A DNA stretch of 64,000 nt, from NCBI RefSeq assembly GCF_021869535.1, contig NW_026262734.1, forward strand, positions 76,012,339-76,076,338, given 5' to 3'. This DNA is from Mytilus californianus. Taxonomy: Eukaryota > Mollusca > Bivalvia > Mytilida > Mytilidae. Both the position numbers and the translations under genes were made by a program. The notes under the pieces are model-generated. The model did not search any database, was not told the DNA's origin, and was given only the letters and a program-made list of their open reading frames with translations. The number at the start of each line of letters is the position of its first letter. Position 1 is the first letter of the stretch. Positions 42,001 to 55,017 of this stretch are shown here, piece after piece.

Positions 42001-45000
42001 TTCCTGGCTTTGTCAATTGCTACTGAATGTGACTTATGAATCATGTGATGGTTGATGTAAACTCAATTTTGAATTAATGCAGTTCTGTTCAAACCTGTAC
42101 ATGTAACTTCAGTGTGAGATATTTGAAAGTCAGTATACCTTTGCATTTTCAAAGTCTTTGGTCGGGTTGTTGTCTCTTTGACACATTCCCGGTTTCCATT
42201 CTCAATTTTATTTGAATATATTAGATTTTCATATTGAGACATTATATGTAACTTTTTCAGTCCAAGTTACCATGTTTAAAAGACTCTTTTAGGGCTTGCT
42301 TAATATTGGAAATTCCCATTAATACACCTTGTACTCTGAGGAAGCCTGTGTTCATTAACTGTTTGCAAAAATTGGACAGCATGCCTGAACTTAAGGTAGC
42401 AAGAAGTTCTGTCAAAAGACTTCTGAGACATTACATATGGCGATGGAGAGGAATACTCCTCATTACTATTTCCTTCTGCCATGACAGCAACTCTCTTCAA
42501 TTCTTTCGTTAAGGTACAATTTATAGATTTCTTAGAGAGTATATAATTTAACTATACTATACAAACCCTAAAATCATTTCCCAATTTGTAAGCACCAATC
42601 CCATAGTTATATGTCAACTCTACAACAAAATGTGAATCCTCTGGTCCATATCCTACCATAGACTTACTCCATTTACCATCATATGGACTGAAATTTTCAG
42701 AAGAGAAAACATTATCAAGTAATAATAGCAGGATGGTCTTCAACATCAAATGTTGTGATGTATATTAATCTTTGCAAAAAAAGATATAGTGAATATGCAA
42801 ATCAGACAGTTACCCAATAGCACAAAATGTGTTTTCCTTCATTTTAGAACTGTAGTTCCTATTTAGTGGGGGTATCAAACATTAACAGGAAAAAAATGCA
42901 GTAGTGCCTAACAACACTAAAATTTCCAAATGTGCCAAAACAATACTTAAAATAGCAAATGTGCCGACAACCCTAAAAAATAGTAAAGGTGTAAAATAAC
43001 ACTATTATTAGTAGCACAACAATGCACAAAGATAAGCAAGCTTATGTTATACAAATGTGTCTGTTCTTTCAAAAATGATTAACTGCGGTACATTTCAAAT
43101 AGCCGAAAAAGCACAAATAATTTCATAAAATTATAAGTTTTAAAGTATTCAGTTCGAGTCAAAATATTCTGAACATCGTTAATTATGTTCAACCTTATAC
43201 ATCCATCTTAAACAATATCGCCAAGAGATCTGTATTTTTCATACGTCTGTCACTTAAAAGTGGCCCATATTGCATAAGGTCTGCCATTTCAAGAAATTAT
43301 AGGGTTAATTTTGCTGATGTTTACAACAATTATATTATCATTGTTAATTTTAGATTATGTAATGTTTTGAAAACTAGGGAGTTTGTAGGCTACAATCTCA
43401 TTGAAGGGTGATAGCCCTGAGATGAGATGTAGCCGAGAAACTTGCTCAAGGAGAAAGACCGTAGGTTGCATTTAGATGATCAGTTTATAGCTTTTTTCCT
43501 AGACAATGTCAATGACGTTAGCTTATGGCGTGATTGTCTTCTAACTTTACTCGACTGAGGAAAACCATTATCAATCTTGTCACTTGAGGTGGAAAATTAT
43601 ATCCAAAAAGATCAAAGCAAAATTTAAGAAAATAGTGATACCAGCAACTAATTTCTTTAGAATACATGTATAAATCAAGAAGGTTGTATGCATAACAAAA
43701 ATTTAATTAGTATCTAATAAAGCTATGTTTGGTTAATGCTTTTCTTCTGCCTGTAGTTATTCTGTTTACACACTGAAGATATGAACTGAGAAATTTCTGT
43801 CTCACCTTAGCTACAAACTGCAAATACCTAAATGATATAAAAATGATACTTTAGCTGCAATTGTCCCTTTTTTACATCTATGAAAATTTAAACGATGGAC
43901 TAATGAAAAATAGAATATATATATAACACTACTGTTGACTATCACAAGGTAAACACACTGTAAATAACAGATTTCTCTTCAAAACATATCCCTAGGAAAT
44001 TGAAATGTGCAAATGAGAACTCTTTCTGGACTTACATTCTTCAAATATCACAGTATTTGCAATGTGGTGTGAATTCTTCCTGATTATTTATAAAATAAAT
44101 GGTAATGTAAAAGGCATCAAATGATACAATTTTAAAATTCCCCCTCATTATTGTTTTATTGGAGTCAAATCAAATTGATTGTACAACAGCAGTATATAAC
44201 ATGCTATAAGTCTTAACAATCATATACCTACACCTGTCACTTCTAAATGTAAGAAAAAGTTGAATACTTTGCAATAAAACCATGTCATGCATGTGTTTTA
44301 ACATTTCATTACATTATCAACAGCTTGTACTAAAATACGAACTCTGCTGTTATAAATTTATGAAACAATTTTGATACATATTTTACATTAGAAATACATG
44401 TACATGCTAAATAAGAGAAGAGAAAGGATATGGTGTATCAATTCATGAAACAAAATCATTACACACACATCATGCACATGAAACAAACCAAAAGAAAAGG
44501 AAAAGCACTTTTGTTGCTGTTCTTTTTTACAGAGAATTCAAACATTTTTACAAATCCTTTCAGTTGTAAAATGTATTTTTTGTTCAATAATCATGATTAT
44601 GATAGTCTGCATGTATTCTTTAAAATTTCCCCCAAAAATATCATAAAAAATAATTTTTAGAAATTGTAACAAAAACCAACTACAGATTAATATACCCATT
44701 GCATGCAGCTTCACATCCCTTTTCAAATTCTTCATGTCGCAGAAACTGAAAAAATACAACATTACATTTTAACAAGAGGTTAGATACTTTTGCAACTGTC
44801 TAGATACATGAGATACATAGTTACATACTTCTAAATAAACTATTCATGTTTTTTATGTCACAGACAACAAATGATTTCAACAGAAAATGAGTGATGATTG
44901 CTGAAATAATTGTCAAACTACATGTACATTTCTAACATGTTAAAGTACTTTGGATTTATTTGTTTTCATGAATTCCAATTTTCATGGATTGAGGAGAAAT

Positions 45001-48000
45001 TGTACATGTTGTATTTTTGTGGTTCTTGATTTCGCTGTTTTCCCAAATTCTGCCATCAAGCCTGTTAAAAAATGTGTACTTCGTTGAACATTTAAATTCA
45101 TAGTTAACTTATGCCCACGAAATCCAAGAAAATTAGTATCCCAGGAATAATAATGAACCCTTAGGTAGCATTCATTTGAACTGTGTTTCAATATGAAGTT
45201 TTAAAGTATTCATCAATTATGTTTGTACTTTTACTGAACTGAAAATCTGATTTAAATACAGAGCTATCCTGTGTACATTATTTGCTTTGGCCAAAAACAA
45301 AATTTAAATTTGTTTGATGTTGCCCTCCTACCCACCTAATAAGCAGACTACCCAAAAAATTTTATAACACAAATTGTTTAAAAAAATTTTTGTAAAAGAT
45401 TTTTTCATGCTCTAACATTGTTTTCTTGTCTATAACATGTAACTTATGATGTTGGCAAAAAAAAAAATTAAATCCCTACCAACCTACTAAACTCTATGAC
45501 ATGTATGAGGCATGGGTAGGCAACATCAAACAAATTGTTTTTTAGAGGTGGCCTTACAAGGATGATGATCTGACAACACTCTGTTCTACTTAAGGTTCTA
45601 GTAAATATTATATCAGCCAAAAAAATCCCTGCTGACAAATTTTTGAAGGTCATGAAGGTGTGATTCATTACAATAAAACAAGAGAATTACAAAAGGTCTG
45701 TAAAACAGAAAGTAGAACATTGTGTGGTCAGGTCTATGTAAACAAAGCATGGACACAGGTAACTAAATCAGAACTGATTAATTGTATTTTATTCCATGTT
45801 CCTTTTGTTAGTCCACTACTATGACTGATGTTCTGAAGATCAGATTGAAATATCAAACATTTTTCAAAAGACTAGTTTAATCTTGCAACATTTTTGTCAT
45901 TTTGATTTGGATTAACTTGGGTCACTGAATTTTCTTGAGTTACTAGAGTTTCAATCGAATGGCATGAATGGTACAAGTTACATGAGTTACTCTGAAAAAT
46001 CACGTTTTGACCTGTTTACCCTACAGTCTAGTTTAAACCACCCCTTAGGCAGGTTTAGTCGAGTAGATTAAAACTGCAAGAAAGCATAGTATTTGAAGTT
46101 AGAATAAAATGCTTCGCTGGGCGCAGCTTGATACGACCGCAGAGGTCAAACCCTGAACAGTTGGGGCAAGTATGGACACAACATTCAAGCTTGATACAGC
46201 ACTGAATTTGGATTGTGATTAAATATTTGACACAGCATAGGTTTCTGACACAGAATGAATGTGGTCTAAGAACTTAAAAATTTTTAATTTACCTATTCAA
46301 ACCATATCATTATTATTTGCTTTTATATATAAATCAGAAATGGAAAATTTTAAAGAAAAAAAAAATACCTTCCCTAAATTTTTTGAACCCCCTTATGATT
46401 CATCAGCCCCAAACTCAATCCCAGCCTTCCCTTTGTGGTATGGTACCTTGCAGTACAATTTCAGAGAGATCCATACACTTGAACACAAGTTATTGTCTGG
46501 AAACAAGAAAAATACTTGTTTTTAGGCCCCTTTTTGGCCCCAAATTCCTAAACGTTTAGGGCGATTACCCCCAAACTCAAACCCAGCTTTTCTTTTGTGA
46601 AATGGAACCTTGTAGTACAATTTCATAAAGATCCATACACTTACATACAAGTTATTGTCCTGAAACTAGAAAAATGCTTGTTTTTTGCCCCTTTTTGGCC
46701 CCTAATTCCTAAAATTTTGAGGCAATTATCCCCAAAATCAATCCCAGCCTTCCTTTTGTGGTATGGTACCTTGCAGTACAATTTCAGAGAGATCCATACA
46801 CTTGAACACAAATTATTGTCTGGAAACTAGAAAAATGCTATTTTTTGCCCCTTTTTGGCCCCTTATTCTTAAACGTTTTGGGCAATTACCCCCAAACTCA
46901 ATTCCAGCTTTCCCTTTGTGATATGGAACCTTGTACTTCAATTTCAGAAAGATCCATACACTTACACACAAGTTATTATCATGAAACTAGAAAAATGCTT
47001 GTTTTTTGCCCCTTTTTTGGCGCCTAATTCCTAAAATTTTGAGGCAATTACCCCTAAAATCAATCCCAGCATTCCCTTTGTGATATGGAACCTTGTGGTA
47101 CAATGTCAGAGAGATCCATACACTAACACACAAGTTATGTCTGGAAGTTACAAAAATGCTTATTTTTGGCCCCTAATTCCTTAACTGTTGGTACCATAAC
47201 CCCCAAAATCAATCCCAACCTTCCTTTTGTGGTATTGAACCTTATGGTAAAATTTCATGGAGATCCATTCACTTAAACTAAAGTTAGAGTGCGAAAACCA
47301 ATGTGTCTTCGGACGACGACGACGACGCCAACGTCATACCAATATACGACCAAAAATTTTTAATTTTTGCGGTCGTATAAAAATTGGAAAATAGTTTTCA
47401 TCAAATTACAAAGTTCTACTAATATTTCATTCTATTATGACTGTGTAACAAATGGGAAAATAACAAAAATTCATCTACCCTAGTAAATAAAAATACAACA
47501 AAACTATTGCTGTAACATGTGTAAATGAAAATATAAACAGTGTGTTCTCGAATTTAATACCTTGTCGATGTTAAATTTTGCTATAAAGCAACTAATTATT
47601 AAAAAGACATGCATATATACTCTCCATTCAAGGCATGTCACGAATACAGTTCATTATGTGTTTTAATTAAATAAATTACTATTAAACTTTTGGAAAAAAG
47701 ATTTTTACGCATAAACCAATTAATACATAGACTGTTAGTACATTAGGTACTGACCATTAAAACCTTCAAAAAAGGACCATGCATGATTTTTCTTATTTGG
47801 TCTTGAAGTGAAAATAAAAGATTTAATGATTTTAAGGACTAGCAATCTTACTTAACCTTTGAGTTACAGTTCGATTGAACTTTTCGGTAAGTGTGTGCAG
47901 TTCGGTAAAGTGTTTGATTAAACTTTTTGGTAAGTATGTGCAGTTCGGAAAAGCGTTCTAATGACAATTTTCTCAGGTAATCTGAGTTAATCAGATTGAA

Positions 48001-51000
48001 GTCCACCATTGATGTAACTGTAATTTTTTTTAAACTCAGAAGAAATAGTTATCTCCCTTTTTCTCGAATCTAGGCAAAGTTCTATCGGAAACAGTAATAA
48101 GTTCCAATTTTTTTTTTTTTTTAATTTTCATTTTTTATTGAAATCTGTACATTTGTTAGTAATGAAAACATTGAATACCGGTACCTTATCCCGGCCTCGT
48201 TAATGTTAGCAATAGAACATGTAAATATATATCTGTTAGTATTTGTTAGTTCATTTTACAAAACATAATATCAGCTGTAGTTACTTAATATAATACCACA
48301 TTTTTAATTTGCATTTAAAAAGTAAAAAAATAACATAATAGAATGTTCAAAAAAGGACCACAAATAAATGTATGATCAAATTAGAATAATTATTTTAACA
48401 AACATACAGATATTCTAAGTTTTATAGTTTTTCTAAGAATTGAAATATTGAGGAAAAATAAGTGAATTTAAAAAAAAAAATAAAAAATTTAAATACATAA
48501 AACAGAAAAGAAAAGAAATATATTGTTCTAATGAATATTTTTTATTTTAGTTAACAAATCAACATTCCATCATGTTATTCACATATGAATTATAATAGGA
48601 CTTTAATTACAATCTAACAAATGAGTAAATTGAATCCACAATTTGTAGAAACTCTCAAGTTTATTGTTTCTTACTGCTATACACTTCTCTAGATTATAAA
48701 TATCTTTTAGTATTTTCTTCATAGCATGAATTGATAAAACTTTCTGGAAATATCTTGTATTATAAATATATTGTTTAAGACACAGAAAAATCAGGTTTGA
48801 AATTTCACCCTTGTATACATGTGAGACATCACCAAACAAAAAATTTTTTTTGGTGAATGAGATACTTATACCATTAGATAAAAGCCATATATCTATTTCT
48901 TCTATAAAATTCTGGACATTTTCACAATTCCGTAGTACATGTTCTATAGTTTCTATTTCTTCCTTACAAAAATTATTATCTCCCCTTGAATACAGCTTCT
49001 ATGTCTGATTTAATGCTGATATGATGATATTATACATCATTATACATGTATTCCCAGAAATATCTAATTTGTCTTTAATTTCCCCATAGGAGAGAAACTT
49101 TCCACTATTACTAATCACATCATTTACAACAACAATACCTTTATTATACCAACTTCTATAAAATACATGTTTATTATTGATATTTATATTCTTATTCATC
49201 CATAATGGACTAGCAAGAAAAAATTCCCATGTAGAATTTATATCTTTATCTACAAAATATTGCCATGCTTTAAATACATCAATCCAAAATTTGTTTTTTA
49301 CATTTGAAATAGAGTTTGTTGTGTAACTATTTCCTAGTTTGAACAATTTCTCTTTATCTATATTTGTAAAAAAAATATTTAACCATTTACAGTTAGAACT
49401 AAACAATTTTCTTATCCATGTACATTTTAAAGCTATCATAAATAGATTAATATTTATCATCTTTAAACCACCATTCTTATAATCCATGTGTAACACTTCT
49501 TTTTTTACTCTATGAACTGGTGAGTTCCACAAAAAATAATAAATAGCATCATTAATTTTCTTAATCATCTCAGCATTTGGGTTTGGTAATGTTAAAAAGA
49601 GATGATTTAGTATAGGAAGAATAAGAGTTTTAACCAATGATATTTTTCCAATTACTGTTAAGTTTCTTTTAGACCATTGTATTAATCAAAGTTTTTATCT
49701 GAAGAAACCTATCAGTATAATTTAAGTTTAAAAATTTTTCAAGATCAATATCGAAGTTTACCCCTAACAGCCTAAAAGAAGTTGACCCCCATGATAAGTT
49801 TCTGTTCTGGCATAACATTTCTTTACTGTATTTTTTACTTCCAATCCATACCACTTGAGTTTTTGTAAAATTTATCCTTAGTCCAGAAAGTTTTGCATAC
49901 CAATCAAGCTCTAATAAAGCTTCTTCCATAGATTCTTCACTTCCATCCAAAATCAGTGAAGTGTCATCTGCAAACTGAGATAGTTTATGTTCAACTTGAG
50001 AAATTTCTATACTCTGTATTTTCATATTACCTCTAACCTTTATTGCCAAAATCTCTGCACATAATATGAAAAGGTAAGGTGATAGTGGGTCCCCCTGTCT
50101 ACAGCCTCGTCCAATACCAAAGAACTCTGATAAATTTCCACCCTGAATGACTGCAGAGCTAATATTATTGTAAAATACTTTTAACCAATTGATTATGGAA
50201 TTCCCAAAATTGAAAAAAGTCAGAACTGCTAAAAGAAAATCCCAGGATACTGTATCAAAAGCTTTTTCAAAGTCTATCAACAGTAATAAACCAGGGATAT
50301 CTTTTTCTTCAGTATACTGCAAAATATCATATATAAGTCGGATATTATCTCCCATATAACGCCCACTTATGAAACCAGTTTGATCTAAATTAAAAAGTTT
50401 ATCTAAAACTTTTTTAAATCTATTTGCAATCACCCCTGACCCAATTTTATAAACTGTATTTAATAATAAAATGGGGCGCCAGTTCTTCAGAAAATGCTGT
50501 GGCTTATTATCCTTTGGCAAACGTGATAATTCCTTGTTTTTGAGTGACTGATAATGATCCAATGTGAAATCCATAATTTAGAGATTCTACAATAACATAT
50601 TTTAAATCTTTCCAAAAAAATTTGAAAAACTCAGTCGAAAAACCATCAGATCCAGGAGATTTATTATTTTTCATTTTTTGTAATGTTAAACCTGCCTCAG
50701 CTATAGCTATCTCCCCTTCTAAATTATTTTTTTCATCCTCTCATCATTCCTCTGTCAATTTTTCAAAATTTAAATTTTTTAAATCATTTTCTAACTGTTC
50801 AATTTTACAGCCATTTAAACTACAATCCCTATTTTTATATAGTGTTTCATAAAATAATTTTGTTTCTTTTAAAATATCATTTTGCTTTGTTATAATCCTT
50901 TCATCTTCTGTTTCAACTTTTGGTATAATTTTACTATTAAAATTTTTTGACTCAAGACCACAAAAATATTTAGTTGGCTTTTCCCCTTCTTCAATCCATT

Positions 51001-54000
51001 TGACCCTTCATCTTTTCTTTCCTTATATCCTCCAGTTCTTGTTTTTTATCTTTTAATTGATTTATTAATTCTTCCTTAAAGTTTGCTTCTAATGAATCAA
51101 TTTCCCTTTGTAAATTAAGAACCTTTTTATCCTTTTCTTTTTTCTTAAAACTTGCATACAAAATAGTCTTTCCCCTGATTTCCATCAATAAAGTCTCAAG
51201 AAATAATTGCGTGTTAATTATAGTAAGTTGTAAATTTTCATCATAAATTTCATCAATATGTTCCAAATCATAAACATGTGCACAATATTGTTTCTTGACA
51301 TCAATCATTTTTTCTTTTACAATATTTACATATTCTTGATCATATAATAAGGAATTATTGAATTTCCACAGTCCTTTACCTCTTATAAATGGGTTGAACT
51401 GTAGCTCTAAAATTACAAAAGAATGATCCGAGCGATAGCTTGGTTCAATTTTACAATTTAGTAAATTTGTTAACATGTTATCTGTAAAAAGAAAAAAATC
51501 CAACCTAGCTTGTTTAAAGGGCTTCTTTTTTCTCCATGTATATCTACACGAGTCTGGAAAAAGTTCCCTAAAAGGATCTATAAGGCTCCATTGATCTATG
51601 ATTTCTAAAATTTTATCTCTAGCATTAGGGTTATTAATATGTAGATAGTTACAATTATAGTCTATATGGGGATACAAAACAAGATTAAAATCACCACATA
51701 TTATAAAGTTTTCATTTCCAAAATCTTCTATAATACACATAATAAGATGGTAAAAATTAGGATTATCTGAATTAGGACCATACAATGATAGAAGTGTTAC
51801 TCTCTCCTTGTCTATAACAATATCTAATGCTAGATAATTTCCATTTACATCTTTCTTCTCTTTGAATACCCTAAATTCAAAATTATTATTGAACATTACA
51901 GCAACTCCTCTAGAGTTTGTTGAGAAAGATGAAAAATAACATTCATAGCCCCACATGGTCTTGATATTCATTTCACTTTCATTTGTGAAATGTGTATCTT
52001 GAATACAATAGATGTTGCATTTTTTAGACTTAAGAAAATTAAATACATCTCTTCTCTTTTCAATGTCACCTAGACCTTGACAGTTAACTGATAATATCTT
52101 TAAAGAACCCATTCAATTATGAGTATAATTTTGTGTGAAGTCCAAAAAGAATACAATAAAATAAAAGCAATATTCATCAGATGGGTTATTTGTACTGAGA
52201 AAGTATCTTGTTTTAACCAAAAAATCAAAAAAGGAAAAAAAATAATTTGTGATGAAACTATTAGATAAAAAATTATAAACAGCATCCAGACAACAAGCAT
52301 TCTTACTGTTTTCTGAATACAATTTAATGATGCAGTTTCAATTTTTGCAATATTTTTCTCTCTTTAGTTAAATATTCACTCAACTATGTCAATAAATCTT
52401 ATTTTGTTTGAAATAACATATAGTCAGATCAGAACAATTACAAAATAATATACAAGCTTTAAAGTAATAATTGTTTTTTTTTTAAAAGGTAACTAGAATT
52501 ATCTCCCTTCTTTCAGTATTGAGTAATCTAAATCTACAAAGTACATGTATATTTCTTAACCTCCAAAAAGTCAGAGTTACTTCCCTTCTCTCAGTCTTTT
52601 GTTGATGTCATCATACAACCCATACTTCATTTGGAGACCATTATCAGTTCTGCCATAAATGCCACAGTTGAAATACCACACCTGATCAAACCTTCCACTA
52701 TCCTCTAGTCTTTTTATAAGGGCTATATTTCTGGTGGTAACATCATCTACAAATTTTACTTTATTTCTTAGTTCTTTTCTTTTTCTCATTATACTCCTCT
52801 TTACGTCAGTATTAAAACATCTTACGAGTAATGGTCTTGGTTCTCGCTGTGCAGGTAAACGTTGAATGGCTACAATATCTCGGTCATGCAGTGTTATGTT
52901 TAAGTCCGACTTTACCATTTGTATAAACTCTTGACGGAGATCTTGCTGCTCTTTCCATGGAAAATTATATACCTTTATGTTATTCTTTCTGGAGTATTGT
53001 TCGTTATAGTTACTGCTTATATTTGTTACTTCAGCAATTTCTGTTGTTTCAGACAGTTCTTTTCTAATCGATAATGTTTTGGCTTCATTTTGGTCTATCT
53101 TCCTTCTCAAATGATTCATTTTCAATTGATAAGGCCTCCACCTTTTCTTGCATTTCTGTTTGGATTTTATTCAATCTTTCATTCATCTTTTTATCTAAAG
53201 TGGATTCAAATTTACTAAAAAGTTTTTTCACAATACCAGTAACCATATTCTTAAGGTCAGCTGTTTTGACAAGGTCTTTTGTTACTTCATTCAGATCATC
53301 TTTTGTTGTAACATCCCTGAGGCTAAACTTGATTTCATCAAGATCTTTTTGAAAATTAATTATCCCTGATAAATCCATACTAGTATTAGAATATAGCAAA
53401 GTGCTCTCAACCAATGAAATTGTAGGATCTGATGCCTCTTAGTTGTGAAGAATGAATGCAAATCATGTTCTTAGTAAGGGATTATCCTATTATTTGGGTC
53501 TATTTACAGTTCAAAACAAAGACTTTCTATAAATGAGTTACAACTGCCCCGAAGCACATTTATCAGATTGAAAAGATTTATCACACAGTGACTAAAAGTT
53601 GAATTGTGAAACAAAGAAAAAACTCTAAATAAGTTGAAGTTTACTGTGCAGTAAAATTGGTACCGTGAATGTTATTATGAAAATATTCTTCAAATTACTA
53701 AATAATTAAACAATATCAAAGCATTTGCAAAAAAAGAAAAAAGAAAAGCTTTGAGATAAAAAAAACAACAACTTAATATTTAGCTTTCAAAAACTTTGAT
53801 TACTGGATCAGCAGTTTGGAAAAATAGTTATTTCCAATATTCCGATAAAATAAAAATTTTTTAAAAAAAACAGGAATTCAATTTAAGTTTTGAACATATT
53901 AAAAACTTTTAAAGGCATTTTATTTGAAAATTTCCCTGACATAATGAAATAGTATTTTATGTAAAAAGCCAGATCAAAATATTGGCTGTTAAATAAAATT

Positions 54001-54967
54001 TAGTTGTAACTCAAATGTATCATTTGATTTAAACTGTAAATTAAAAAAAGGATAATTCCTCACTAAAATATTACATGATATACATTCATACTCACAATCA
54101 GGAAACATATACAATTCCTACATTTTCTTTGTTCTGTTGTGTCACCTAATATCTGTAACACATATTTTTTAAAAATAATTCCCAAATGATAAGAAAGTCC
54201 TTCCATCACTAAAACTTATCCATAAATGAAATGCCTAAAAAGGAAGTCATGCATTAATTAAAAACATTGCACTGACAATGAAACTAATTCTTAAATACAA
54301 CCAATTAAGAGATCATTTCAGAACCTTGACCACTTCACAATATTCTAAGTTTGTAAGAGAATGATAATACCTTACCTAATAGTTATACATCGAGGGATAG
54401 GTGTGTCTGGATAAGAAACCCTGTCGGCCGGAGGCCGGAGGGGTTTCTTATCCAGACACACCGTATCCCGAGGTGTATAACTAACTTACACCCCATTCTA
54501 AACCCTATATTTGTTAACATTGATTATTAAATGAATAAAAAAACCGATAGCATATTTATTGACAATACCAAACCATGATTTATAAGAATTTTTGTTATTA
54601 CATGAAACCCCACTAGTAACCTTTCTTTGGTTACCTTCGTTCAAACTTTGACAAGTGAGTATATTTTACAAAATGTCAAGTTGTTTTGCATATTCCCGTT
54701 AAATCCTGTGCTAATATGGATCAGAGGGTCAAGGTTGACCGTTTCGTGTATTCTTATTACAAACAAACAATACATCATGTTCCTTGTATGCAGTTGTCAA
54801 TATGGACGGGTATAAGACGGACGACATTTTGTGGCAAGCATTGGATTTGGTAGAAGAGACTTAAGATAAAGGCAATATTATAACCCAAAGTACTGACCAG
54901 TATCAGTGTAATAAAGGTAATCATAACTGTATTTTATATCTTATGGTTTTATAACCCCCCCAACCCC

Positions 54968-55017
<50 letters not shown>

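Larger units (their letters stand above)
48106..53460 (-). mobile_element. L1-like LINE retrotransposon, nearly full length but broken
   Basis: Reads right to left with ORF1 at about 53414-52577, ORF2 at 52112-48603, a 3' region and an A-tail seen on the plus strand as a T-run at 48108-48122. Two ORFs, with an RRM-type ORF1 and an AP-type endonuclease before the reverse transcriptase, place it in the L1/Tx1 group. The 5' end is uncertain. It lies in GLOD4 intron 1 in the same orientation as GLOD4. Confidence 0.85.

Noticed and set aside
54378-54481. Strong hairpin as a transcription terminator
   Set aside because: Bacterial-type terminators do not apply; size and symmetry fit a fold-back element.
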